This document shows positions 40,456-48,617 of a stretch of 64,000 bases of DNA, piece after piece. Numbering within the stretch: the first letter of the stretch is position 1; every line of letters begins with the position of its first letter. The notes under the pieces were generated by a model. That model was given only the letters and a program-made list of their open reading frames with translations, was not told the origin of the DNA and searched no databases. Location: NCBI RefSeq assembly GCF_022606355.1, contig NZ_JAHHZQ010000001.1, positions 992,001 through 1,056,000 of the forward strand, written 5' to 3'. The DNA is from Leifsonia shinshuensis (GTDB lineage: Bacteria; Actinomycetota; Actinomycetes; Actinomycetales; Microbacteriaceae). Both the position numbers and the translations under genes were made by a program.

Positions 40456-41841
40456 TTAGTGGTGGAAGGGCACCCTCGTGGGGCCCGGCATCGGGGCCTG
40501 CAATTCGTCGAGTTCGTGAACGGCGGTGGTGATCGCATCCACGAGCCCGCCGGCGAGATCGCGGCTGAGGCCGTTGCGGATCACCGCGCGTTGCACCGTC
40601 ACCTCGGTCAGAGCTTCGGGCATCGGGTAGGCCGGCACGAGCCAGCCGCGGGCGCGCAGCCGCGCCGACAGGTCGTACAGCGTCCAGAGCGACTCGTGGC
40701 CGTCTTTCAGCTGCCAGGCGGTGACCGGGATGTCGGAGCCGTCCGTCCAGATGTCGAAGTGCGGGAGGGCGGCGACCTGGTCCGCCAGGTAGCGGGCGAC
40801 GTCGCGGGAGGCCGCCTGGACGCGGCGATAGCCGTCGAACCCGAGCCGGAGGAACTGGTAGTACTGCAACAGCACCTGCGCTCCCGGGCGTGAGAAGTTG
40901 AGCGCGAACGTCGGCATCTCGCCCCCGAGGTAGCTGACGCGGAAGACGAGGTCGTCGGGCAGCAGGTCCGCCTCCCGCCAGACCACCCAGCCGATGCCCG
41001 GGTAGACGAGCCCGTACTTGTGGCCGGACGTGTTGATGGAGGCCACCCGCTCGAGGCGGAAATCCCACTCGAGCTCGGGCTGGAGGAACGGCGCGACCAT
41101 CGCCCCCGAGGCCCCGTCGACGTGGATGGGCACGTCGACGCCCGTGCGTCGCTGAAGGTCGTCGAGGGCGTCGCTGATCGCTTTGACCGGCTCATACCGC
41201 CCGGTGTAGGTCACGCCCATGATGGCGACGACGCCGATCGTGTTCTCGTCGACGTACCGGTCGAGCTCGGCGCCGTCGAGGGTCGGGTGCTCCAGCGAGA
41301 TCGGCACGAACCGCGGCTCGACCTCGAAGTAGTTGCAGAACTTCTCCCAGCACACCTGCACAGCGGCGCTCATCACCAGGTTGGGCTTGTCCGTCGTGAG
41401 CCCGGCCGCGCGCCGGCGGTGCTGCCAGCGGCGCTTGAGCGCGAGACCGCCGAGCATGCAGGCCTCCGACGAGCCGATCGTGGAGGTGCCGATCGAGCGG
41501 TCCGGGTGCGGGGCGTTCCACAGCCCGGCGAGCATCCGCCAGCACCGGGTCTCGATCGCCGCGGTCTGCGGATACTCGTCTTTGTCGACGATGTTCTTGT
41601 CAACGGCCTCGGCGTAGAGCCGCCCCGCCTGGTCCTCCATCCACGTGCCGACGAAGGTGGCCAGATTCAGGCGAGCATTGCCGTCGAGCATCGCCTCGTC
41701 GTGCACGACCTGGAACGCCGTGTCGGGAAGCGACTCACCCTCCGGAAGCTCGAACCGCGGGAACTCGGTCGCCTCCCCGGGCCGCGAGAACAGCGGATTG
41801 AGGCCGACCGCCTCGTCGGGAGACTCATAGCCCTGTCGCAT
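40456..41841 (-). CDS. gad: Glutamate decarboxylase
   Basis: PLP enzyme converting glutamate to GABA with consumption of a proton. 461 residues. The cofactor-lysine block is SINTSGHKYGLVYPGIGWVV, with K275. VHVDGASGAMVAPF holds the pyridine-nitrogen aspartate, and GSSEACMLGGLALKRRW is diagnostic for the GadA/B family. No glutamate/GABA antiporter gene is adjacent, so a role in acid resistance by exchange is not supported locally; GABA may enter the transaminase-dehydrogenase route encoded nearby. Confidence 0.96.
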   Translation of the reverse strand: MRQGYESPDEAVGLNPLFSRPGEATEFPRFELPEGESLPDTAFQVVHDEAMLDGNARLNLATFVGTWMEDQAGRLYAEAVDKNIVDKDEYPQTAAIETRCWRMLAGLWNAPHPDRSIGTSTIGSSEACMLGGLALKRRWQHRRRAAGLTTDKPNLVMSAAVQVCWEKFCNYFEVEPRFVPISLEHPTLDGAELDRYVDENTIGVVAIMGVTYTGRYEPVKAISDALDDLQRRTGVDVPIHVDGASGAMVAPFLQPELEWDFRLERVASINTSGHKYGLVYPGIGWVVWREADLLPDDLVFRVSYLGGEMPTFALNFSRPGAQVLLQYYQFLRLGFDGYRRVQAASRDVARYLADQVAALPHFDIWTDGSDIPVTAWQLKDGHESLWTLYDLSARLRARGWLVPAYPMPEALTEVTVQRAVIRNGLSRDLAGGLVDAITTAVHELDELQAPMPGPTRVPFHH

Positions 41842-41961
41842 GAGGCGAGCTAATCATGGACGACCGCAGAATACGAGCCTCGTCTGAGAACCCTCAGCCA
41901 CCCCCGACGCACAGCTCCCCCAGCGCTCACGGCCGCGCCGCGAGTGCTCCTCGCCGGTCGC

Positions 41962-42207
41962 TCATTCGACCTGCAACTGCGTCCGCGCGGGTGCCGGGCA
42001 GACGAGGAAGGCATGACCGTGGTCGCGCTCCATCGTGTGCTCGTCGATCCGACGGGTGCAGAGCGGGCACGTCGCCGCATCCGTCCTCGGTGGCTCCTGG
42101 CCGTACGGGCCGAGCGGAGGCGGGCCGAGGACGGGGAGCAGCTTGGCGTCCAGCCATTCGGCCGCACGCTCGGCGCGATTGCCGAGCCGGCTCTCCACCT
42201 TGTCCAT
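41962..42207 (-). CDS. Small protein with a CxxC zinc-ribbon-like motif
   Basis: 81 residues. The C-terminal half reads CPLCTRRIDEHTMERDHGHA, followed by FLVCPAPART, with cysteines and histidines spaced as in a small treble-clef or zinc ribbon. The ATG at 42207 is the first good start; the ribosome site is weak. It is divergent from the nucleotidyltransferase gene. No family recognised. Confidence 0.55.
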   Translation of the reverse strand: MDKVESRLGNRAERAAEWLDAKLLPVLGPPPLGPYGQEPPRTDAATCPLCTRRIDEHTMERDHGHAFLVCPAPARTQLQVE

Positions 42208-42294
42208 GCTTCGATGGTAGGCCGGTCTCCGTCGTCCGTGGCTGCCTCGCAGTGGGCGTTCAGGCCGCTCGAAGGGTGCCGATAGCATCGGGTG

Positions 42295-43098
42295 ATGCGC
42301 GCCGTTCCCGACACCCTCGATCCCGAGATCGTCGCGGCGATCGACCGTCGGCTCGCCCCGGTGTGCGAGGAGCACGGGGTCACGATTCCGCTGGCCGTGG
42401 AGAGCGGGAGCCGCGCTTGGGGATTCCCTTCTCCGGATAGCGACTACGACGCCCGCTTCCTCTTCCTTCGGCCGGTCGACGACTACCTGCGGCTGACCCC
42501 GTTGCGCGATGTCGTGGAGACTCCGCTCGACGCTGTCTTCGACGTCAACGGCTGGGACGTGCGCAAGGCGCTCGGCCTCCTGGTGCGTGGGAACGCCACC
42601 GTGACCGAATGGTTGCGCTCCCCGATCGTCTATGGAGGCGATGCGGCGTTCGCCGACGGAGCGCTGGAGCTCGCCGAGCGCGTCCTGGACCGGGAGCGTG
42701 TGATCGACCACTACCTGCACGTCGGTCGACGGCACGCCGCTCACCCCGGTGGCAAGCTCAAGCGGTTCTTCTACGCCCTGCGACCCGCCGCGACACTGCG
42801 GTGGCTCCGCGTTCACCCCGGTCTGGCCGTCGCTCCCATGGACTTGCCGACCCTGATGGCGGAGAACGGTTCACCGGTGGACGTCAGGGAGGCGGTCGCG
42901 GAACTCATCGCTCTGAAAGCGGCGACCCGCGAGCTGGGCGCCGGGGAGCCACCCCCGCTGCTGCGGACCTTCATCGAGGACGAGTTCAACGCCGCGGCGC
43001 ACCGACAGGCCGGACCCCGGTCGGATCTCGCCGCCGGTGCTCGGCTGGCCGACGAGTTCTTCCGCGAACTCGTCCTCCCCCGAATCAGCGGTCGCTGA
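42295..43098 (+). CDS. Nucleotidyltransferase, DNA polymerase beta superfamily (RlaP/YcgL-like)
   Basis: 267 residues. The N-terminal core has ESGSRAWGFPSPDSDYDARF (about 36-55) with GSRAWG and the two metal-binding aspartates in DSDYD; the third acidic residue is in FDVNGWDVRKAL. This matches the family of putative RNA-repair nucleotidyltransferases. Substrate unknown. ATG at 42295; a GTG one codon earlier is possible. Its 3' end overlaps the convergent small gene at 43085 by 14 bases. Confidence 0.85.
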   Translation: MRAVPDTLDPEIVAAIDRRLAPVCEEHGVTIPLAVESGSRAWGFPSPDSDYDARFLFLRPVDDYLRLTPLRDVVETPLDAVFDVNGWDVRKALGLLVRGNATVTEWLRSPIVYGGDAAFADGALELAERVLDRERVIDHYLHVGRRHAAHPGGKLKRFFYALRPAATLRWLRVHPGLAVAPMDLPTLMAENGSPVDVREAVAELIALKAATRELGAGEPPPLLRTFIEDEFNAAAHRQAGPRSDLAAGARLADEFFRELVLPRISGR

Positions 43099-43405
43099 AC
43101 TCGTCGCTCTCCGCCGCGTCCTCCGGCATGATGACCATGCCGCCGGTGCGCTGGCTGGTGTGCAGCAGGGCCTCCATCCAGCGTTCGTTGAGCACGGGAG
43201 GCCGGCTGCCGAACACGAACGCCAGTGGGATCTCGCGGCTGATCCAGATGCTCATGCGGCCTCCGCCCTGCTCGACCGGGATCTCCCAGTTGAGCAGGAA
43301 GCTCTCGTGGCGGCGGAGTTTCGTCACCAGGGCGATCTTGACGTGCGAGAGCGTGCGGTCGTCGAACTCGAACTCCCGGCCGCTTCCGTAGATCAGAGTG
43401 CCCAC
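43085..43405 (-). CDS. Small DUF7882-like protein (second of a tandem pair)
   Basis: 106 residues beginning MGTLIYGSGREFEFDDRTLS. It is clearly related to the next gene upstream: MGTLIY, FDDR.L.H, TKLRR.E.FLL and an FVF...P.LN..W block are shared. Such proteins are common in Microbacteriaceae, where they are sometimes mislabelled as ATP-dependent DNA ligases, but no ligase motif is present. GTG start one base beyond the partner's stop, so translation is coupled. Function unknown. Confidence 0.8.
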   Translation of the reverse strand: MGTLIYGSGREFEFDDRTLSHVKIALVTKLRRHESFLLNWEIPVEQGGGRMSIWISREIPLAFVFGSRPPVLNERWMEALLHTSQRTGGMVIMPEDAAESDEFSDR

Positions 43406-43406
43406 C

Positions 43407-43772
43407 TCAGTCGACCTGACGCTTGGGGCGGGACTCCCGATAGGTCCCTTCCGGAACCTCCTCGCGGATCTCGGCGCGCAGTTCGTCCTCGAGCATCAGG
43501 CCGCCGTTGCCGTTCGCCTTCTCGGTCAGGATCGTCAGCCACTCCCGGTTGAGCTCGGGGAGCACCGGGTGCGCGAACACGAACTGCACGCTGATCGACG
43601 GGTCGAGCCAGATCGACCGCAGCGTCGGCTCCGCTGCCGTCGTGCGGTCCGTCCAGAGAAGCAGGAACCCTTCGCGTCGGCGCAGCTTCGTGGCGATCAC
43701 CGCCTGCAGATGTGCCAGCACCCGGTCGTCGAACGTGAAGCCATCGGCTCCGTCGTAGATCAGCGTTCCCAT
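43407..43772 (-). CDS. Small DUF7882-like protein (first of a tandem pair)
   Basis: 121 residues beginning MGTLIYDGADGFTFDDRVLA, with a longer charged C-terminus than its partner at 43085. The shared core probably forms one small domain with an internal helix and strands (VIATKLRRREGFLLLW). It is first in a two-gene unit. No membrane segment or catalytic motif visible. Function unknown. Confidence 0.8.
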   Translation of the reverse strand: MGTLIYDGADGFTFDDRVLAHLQAVIATKLRRREGFLLLWTDRTTAAEPTLRSIWLDPSISVQFVFAHPVLPELNREWLTILTEKANGNGGLMLEDELRAEIREEVPEGTYRESRPKRQVD

Positions 43773-43852
43773 CGCGTCCTCTCCAGCTCACACTTTCGCC
43801 GTCCTTCCGCGCGCCGTCAAGTGATCGCCGCGGGCCGGCGTAAAGTCCGGCC

Positions 43853-44098
43853 ATGGACGCTCTCACGCGAACCATCAAAGCGGCACTTCTGTACGAGGAC
43901 GGCCGCACCCTGGACAGCGTCGTGGTCGTGCCGCTGATCGGAGGCTGCCCACCGGGCGAGATCCGGGTCGCCACCACGTTCGCCGGCGCTCTCGCCTACG
44001 ACGTGTACGAGCTGGACGACGACGAGGAGTTCTCGTCAATGCCGGCGTACCCGTACCGGTCGACGATCCCGCTCACGACCGACGATCTCGACGACTGA
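43853..44098 (+). CDS. Small acidic hypothetical protein
   Basis: 81 residues, acidic C-terminal half (ELDDDEEFSS; TTDDLDD). ATG at 43853, weak ribosome site. It may belong with the neighbouring small proteins, but nothing identifies it. Confidence 0.55.
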   Translation: MDALTRTIKAALLYEDGRTLDSVVVVPLIGGCPPGEIRVATTFAGALAYDVYELDDDEEFSSMPAYPYRSTIPLTTDDLDD

Positions 44099-44151
44099 CC
44101 TGCGGTCGGACCGCCCGGCGGGGGTCTCGACGCGCGCTGAGCGCGGTTCGG

Positions 44152-44343
44152 GTGACCGACGAACGCGCCCGTGCCGGCCGGGCGCTGGTCGTCGGCGTCG
44201 CCGCCGGCATCTTCCAGACCTCAGGCAGCTGGCTCGCCGTCGTCTCGGTGGCCGGCGGCCTCGCCGTCGTGCACCTGTGCCTGCTGGTGTTCGCACGGCC
44301 GCGCGGCCGAACCGGGGGTGCCACCGAGGCTGCACCCTCCTAG
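44152..44343 (+). CDS. Small two-helix membrane protein
   Basis: 63 residues with two hydrophobic segments (about 10-22 and 28-47) and a basic C-terminus. GTG start, no clear ribosome site. Its TAG stop shares the palindromic CTAG with the stop of the convergent gene at 44340, a tight convergent arrangement that mildly supports both genes. Confidence 0.45.
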   Translation: MTDERARAGRALVVGVAAGIFQTSGSWLAVVSVAGGLAVVHLCLLVFARPRGRTGGATEAAPS

Positions 44344-44654
44344 GCGCCGGCATCCTTCTCGGTGCCGGCCCGCTCCTCGGTGCCGCTCTCCTTCTCGGTG
44401 TCAGCCTCCTTCCGACCGCGGTGACCGTCGTGATCCGCCTTCTGGTAGTTCCCGATGCGCTGATGGGTGCTCCGCACGATCGGAGGCCTCCCTTCGCGTT
44501 GCGAGCCCACGTACGCTCCCGCGATCTCGGTGTCGGGCCCAGCATGGCCCTCACCCTCGGTGTACTGACCGTGGACGGTGCGACCTTCCGCCGTCTCCGG
44601 CTCGGCCTGGGTGTACCGGCCCTCGACCGCGTCGCGTTCCTGCGCTTCGACCAT
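44340..44654 (-). CDS. Hydrophilic, probably disordered small protein
   Basis: 104 residues, rich in Glu, Gly, Thr and Arg, with loosely repeated GRYTQAEPET and GQYTEGEGHA and a KEADTEKESGTEERAGTEKD tail. The ATG at 44654 has an excellent AAGGAGG site. It is divergent from the MarR gene; a palindrome (44672-44685) lies between them, so MarR may control it. No known domain. Confidence 0.7.
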   Translation of the reverse strand: MVEAQERDAVEGRYTQAEPETAEGRTVHGQYTEGEGHAGPDTEIAGAYVGSQREGRPPIVRSTHQRIGNYQKADHDGHRGRKEADTEKESGTEERAGTEKDAGA

Positions 44655-44671
44655 GTCGATCGCCTCCTTAG

Positions 44672-44685
44672 TTGCGACATCGCAA
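44672..44685. promoter_or_regulatory. Candidate MarR operator
   Basis: Perfect 14-bp palindrome TTGCGACATCGCAA (6-bp arms around CA) in the 148-base gap between the divergent small gene and the MarR gene. A near-identical site lies before the nitronate monooxygenase gene at 49725-49738. Confidence 0.6.
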
Positions 44686-44802
44686 TTATCCTCCGATCCC
44701 GAGCCGTGCGGAAGGGTGCGGACGGCACTCGGCGGGTGCGCGCACCTCCGCCTCGCTCTCGGTTCGGTGCGCGGGAGCGGCGAAGCACGGTAGAACTGGA
44801 GG

Positions 44803-45294
44803 GTGAGCGACGACGACCAGCACGCGAGAGACGTCGATGCCGCCCTCCAGGCGGCCGACGTGATGATGCGCGTGGCGGCGAGGTCGGTCTCCGAGGTCGA
44901 GGACATCGTCACGTCGCCGCAACTGCGCGTCCTGGTCCTGATCGCGACGCACGGACCGCAGACCCTCGGCAACGTCGCAACGGAACTGGGAGTCCACGCC
45001 TCCAATGCCACCCGCACGTGCGAGAAGCTGGTGCGCGCCGGTCTGATCCACCGCACTGAGGATCCCACCGACCGTCGCTTCGTCCGCGTCGCGCTGACCT
45101 CCACGGGCGCACAGTTGGTCGAGCGCGTCATCGGACACCGCCGCTCCGCCCTGGCGGAGGTGCTGGCCGAGATGGACCCGGACGAACGGAGCGTCGCCGT
45201 CGCATCCTTCCGTGCGTTCGCCCGCGCGGCGGGAGACCTCCCCGACGCCGACGGGCGGTTCACGCTGATCCTGCCGGGAACGGCGGGTGTGTGA
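44803..45294 (+). CDS. MarR-family transcriptional regulator
   Basis: 163 residues. The winged helix-turn-helix spans about 40-110: TLGNVATELGVHASNATRTC is the recognition region and RTEDPTDRRFVRVALTSTG the wing. GTG start at 44803 with GGAG very close upstream. Divergent gene arrangement and a palindrome at 44672-44685 suggest autoregulation. Ligand unknown. Confidence 0.9.
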   Translation: MSDDDQHARDVDAALQAADVMMRVAARSVSEVEDIVTSPQLRVLVLIATHGPQTLGNVATELGVHASNATRTCEKLVRAGLIHRTEDPTDRRFVRVALTSTGAQLVERVIGHRRSALAEVLAEMDPDERSVAVASFRAFARAAGDLPDADGRFTLILPGTAGV

Positions 45295-45410
45295 CCGCAC
45301 CCGAGCGTGACCACCGCACGGTGGCATAACTGATTCCTCGACAGAGACGGGCTCAACGGCACCGCCGCCGACCATCGACCACCGATACGTGCACCACGCC
45401 CACCAACGAT

Positions 45411-45439
45411 CGCGCCCCCTCCGGATCGGAGGGGGCGCG
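45411..45439 (-). terminator. Hairpin terminator after surface protein copy A
   Basis: 13-bp stem (45411-45423 with 45427-45439), 3-nt loop, 17 bases after the gene stop. An identical hairpin follows copy B at 47037-47065. Confidence 0.75.
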
Positions 45440-45456
45440 GCACAGACGACGGACGA

Positions 45457-46824
45457 TCAGAGGACGAACAAGCGTCCGGCCGAGATCATGGTCCCGATCG
45501 TCGGCCCTTGCACGGAGAGCGGTCCAGCGGTGATGTACTCCGGAGCCTTCACACCGCGAATGGTGTAAGCGCCGCTCGCGTTAACAGCGACTGTCGCCGG
45601 GCCGGTGAACCCCGCAGGATACGTTATGGCGCGCGTGACGGAACTGCTATTGGCGTTTCCACTGATGTCCTTGATCTCACCCGGCTTGAAGGCGATCGCG
45701 GCAGGCACGGTCGATTCCTTGAGGCTGACGAGGTCTTGGGGCCGGTTCACCAAGGCGATAGTCATCGCCTGGTAGCCGGTCGAACGTATTTCGACCGTGC
45801 TGAGCGTCACGATACCGTCTATGCCGCGGCCCGTGTCGATGGGGGTCAGCGTGGGCAGGGTGAACGCGCCGGTGCTCGGGTCCACGTTCACGGTTTGGCC
45901 ATCGACCAAACCGGTCACATTCGCGTAATTGTCTCCTGACGTGGTATTCCAAGCCAGGGTGACCGTGGCCGGGAGGGCCACACCGGGAGTGACGCGGTTC
46001 ACCTTGCCCGTGATGACGTACGTGCCGTATGGGGCCGGGAAGCCCTTGCCCGCCCGGTAGTACGCCTGTTCTGTCTCGATGTATCCGAGAACCAGCGTGA
46101 TCGCGACCGTCGCGGTCCCGTAGCCGGGAGCGCTGGCGGTGATCGAGCCATCGACCGAGCCCGCGGTGATACCGGGGACGACGAACTCGCCGGTCGCCTG
46201 ATCGACCTGCGCAGTCTCGGGGCCGGAGAACCCCGCCGGATACACCAGAGCCACCTCGGCCGGATACACCCTGCCCGCGGTCCGAGTCAGCGCGCCGGCC
46301 AACGCGAAAGTGGACGCCGCAGCCGCGTTGACCGAGGACTGCTTGAAGGCGATCGTGCCGGTCGAAACCGGTTCCGTCACCGTGATCAGCGCGGTCTCAC
46401 CGCGATCATCCACCGTCGCAGTCACCGCCACATCGCCCACCTCTTTCAGCACCATCGACGGCGGATAGGCGATACCGGACTCATCCGTGATGACCGTCAC
46501 CATCTGCGAACCATCCCCACCGAAACCACCCAGAGCCACATCCACGACCATGAACGTCACCGACTTGCCCACCGCAGGAACACCACCCACCAGCACCGTC
46601 GCATACACGGCCTCCTGCGCCAGCGTCCCGACCTCTGCGGTGTCGGGCACGACCAGCTTCAGCGTGAGCCCTTGCATGGACGCCGCAGCCGACGGCGACG
46701 CGACCGACGCCACGATCACCGGAGCAGCCCACGCAGCGGCACCGACGACCGTGCGCCGCCGCAGCGACGTGTCCTGTGGTGCCGCATCGCCGGCATTCGA
46801 TTCGGACGGAGTGAATTCGTTCAT
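45457..46824 (-). CDS. Tat-exported repeat-type surface protein, copy A
   Basis: 455 residues. The leader carries SLRRRTVVGAAAW (about 20-32), a hydrophobic core and an AAA-type cleavage site near 47. The mature part is all-beta in appearance. The first domain resembles a bacterial Ig-like fold (VGGVPAVGKSVTFMVVD, then TDESGIAYPPSMVL); two or three further beta segments have YPAEVALVYPAGFSGP-like and YPAGFTGPATVAVN-like elements. No sortase signal, lipobox or catalytic motif. It is a tandem paralogue of the protein at 47083-48438. Extracytoplasmic location is inferred from the leader; the role may be adhesion or cell-surface structure. Confidence 0.8.
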   Translation of the reverse strand: MNEFTPSESNAGDAAPQDTSLRRRTVVGAAAWAAPVIVASVASPSAAASMQGLTLKLVVPDTAEVGTLAQEAVYATVLVGGVPAVGKSVTFMVVDVALGGFGGDGSQMVTVITDESGIAYPPSMVLKEVGDVAVTATVDDRGETALITVTEPVSTGTIAFKQSSVNAAAASTFALAGALTRTAGRVYPAEVALVYPAGFSGPETAQVDQATGEFVVPGITAGSVDGSITASAPGYGTATVAITLVLGYIETEQAYYRAGKGFPAPYGTYVITGKVNRVTPGVALPATVTLAWNTTSGDNYANVTGLVDGQTVNVDPSTGAFTLPTLTPIDTGRGIDGIVTLSTVEIRSTGYQAMTIALVNRPQDLVSLKESTVPAAIAFKPGEIKDISGNANSSSVTRAITYPAGFTGPATVAVNASGAYTIRGVKAPEYITAGPLSVQGPTIGTMISAGRLFVL

Positions 46825-47036
46825 AGCATCCTCATTGGTTGTTTGGGTGGAAGCAGCGGGCGCTGCCGAAGGCAGGGAGGGGCGACAGCGACTCGACATC
46901 GGTGTGCCCGATTCGCGGATGCAAGTACTAGAAAACTGCGCCTACCGTGACCATCTTACAGTGAAATACTTGATTCCTCAATAATTCTGTGTTCGCAGAC
47001 ACCGCCGCCAATACGTGCGTATCGCCGACGAACGAC

Positions 47037-47065
47037 CGCGCCCCCTCCGGATCGGAGGGGGCGCG
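47037..47065 (-). terminator. Hairpin terminator after surface protein copy B
   Basis: 13-bp stem (47037-47049 with 47053-47065), same sequence as the hairpin at 45411-45439. It lies between copies B and A, so each copy is probably a separate transcript. Confidence 0.75.
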
Positions 47066-47082
47066 GCACAGATGACGGACGA

Positions 47083-48438
47083 TCAGAGGACGAAAAGGCT
47101 TCCCGCCGAGATCGACGTCCCGCTCGTCGCGCCTTCCACGCGGAGCGATCCGGAGGTGATGTACTCCGGAGCCTTCACACCGCGAATGGTATAGGCGCCA
47201 CTCGAGTTGACAATCACCGTCGCCGGACCAGTGAACCCTTCGGGATACTTCACGGGGCGCGTGACCGACAGCTGCATGGCGCTTCCGCTGATGTCTTTGG
47301 TCTCACCGGGCTTGAAGACGATCGCGGCAGGCACGGTCGAAGATTTCAGACTGACAATGTTGCTCGGTCGGTTGACCAGCGTGATGGTCATCGGCTGGTA
47401 GCCGCTCGCACTGAGCACGATGGAACTGACGAGCGCAATTCCGTCCACGGTGCGGCCCGTATCGATGGGGGTCAGCGTGGGCAGGGTGAACGCGCCGGTG
47501 GTCGGGTCCACGTTCACGGTCTGGCCATCGACCAAACCTGTCACGTTCGCATACTTGGTTCCGGACGTGGTATCCCAAGTGAGGGTGAGCGTGGCCGGCA
47601 GGGCCGCACCGGGAGCGACCCGGTTCACCTTGCCCGTGACGACGTACGTGCCATTCGGGGCCGCGAAGCCCTTGCCCGCCTGGTACATCGCCTGTTGCGT
47701 TTCGATGTATCCGAGGACCAGGGTGATCGCGACCGTCGCGGTCCCGTAGCCGGGAGCGCTGGCGGTGATCGAGCCATCGACCGAGCCCGCGGTGACACCG
47801 GGGACGACGAACTCGCCGGTCGCCTGATCGACCTGCGCAGTCTCGGGGCCGGAGAACCCCGCCGGATACACCAGAGCCACCTCGGCCGGATACACCCTGC
47901 CCGCGGTCCGAGTCAGCGCGCCAGCCAACGCGAAAGTGGACGCCGCAGCCGCATTGACCGAGGACTGCTTGAAGGCGATCGTGCCGGTCGAAACCGGTTC
48001 CGTCACCGTGATCAGCGCGGTCTCACCGCGATCATCCACCGTCGCAGTCACCGCCACATCACCCACCTCTTTCAGCACCATCGACGGCGGATAGGCGATA
48101 CCGGACTCATCCGTGATGACCGTCACCATCTGCGAACCATCCCCACCGAAACCACCCAGAGCCACATCCACGACCATGAACGTCACCGACTTGCCCACCG
48201 CAGGAACACCACCCACCAGCACCGTCGCATACACGGCCTCCTGCGCCAGCGTCCCGACCTCTGCCGTGCCCGGCACGACCAATGACAACGCCAGCGCCGG
48301 CACCGAAGCCGCAGCCGCCGGCGACGCCACCGTCGCTACGATCACCGGAGCAGCCCACGCGGCCGCACCGATGACCGTGCGCCGCCGCAGCGACGCGTCC
48401 TTTGTCGCTGCGGCTTCAGACGGAGTGAATTCGCTCAT
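47083..48438 (-). CDS. Tat-exported repeat-type surface protein, copy B
   Basis: 451 residues, same plan as copy A: SLRRRTVIGAAAW leader (about 16-28), Ig-like first domain, further beta segments. A central stretch (roughly residues 60-250) is identical in protein sequence to copy A apart from one Ile/Val change, while the C-terminal third differs at many positions. ATG at 48438; the frame is open far upstream, but that is antisense to the next gene's coding strand use. Followed by its own terminator. Function unknown. Confidence 0.8.
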   Translation of the reverse strand: MSEFTPSEAAATKDASLRRRTVIGAAAWAAPVIVATVASPAAAASVPALALSLVVPGTAEVGTLAQEAVYATVLVGGVPAVGKSVTFMVVDVALGGFGGDGSQMVTVITDESGIAYPPSMVLKEVGDVAVTATVDDRGETALITVTEPVSTGTIAFKQSSVNAAAASTFALAGALTRTAGRVYPAEVALVYPAGFSGPETAQVDQATGEFVVPGVTAGSVDGSITASAPGYGTATVAITLVLGYIETQQAMYQAGKGFAAPNGTYVVTGKVNRVAPGAALPATLTLTWDTTSGTKYANVTGLVDGQTVNVDPTTGAFTLPTLTPIDTGRTVDGIALVSSIVLSASGYQPMTITLVNRPSNIVSLKSSTVPAAIVFKPGETKDISGSAMQLSVTRPVKYPEGFTGPATVIVNSSGAYTIRGVKAPEYITSGSLRVEGATSGTSISAGSLFVL

Positions 48439-48617
48439 GACATCCTCTCGTTTCGGGTCAGGGGAAACGGGCGCCGCCGACGGCGTTACGCCCGTGTCGT
48501 CAGCGACGGTGAGGCTGGACGGGGGGTGAGCCTTATGTAAGTATAAAAATACCGCGCTGATCTCGCTCATGTTACCGTGACATACTTGATTCTGCAAGCG
48601 GCAGGCCGCACGACACC

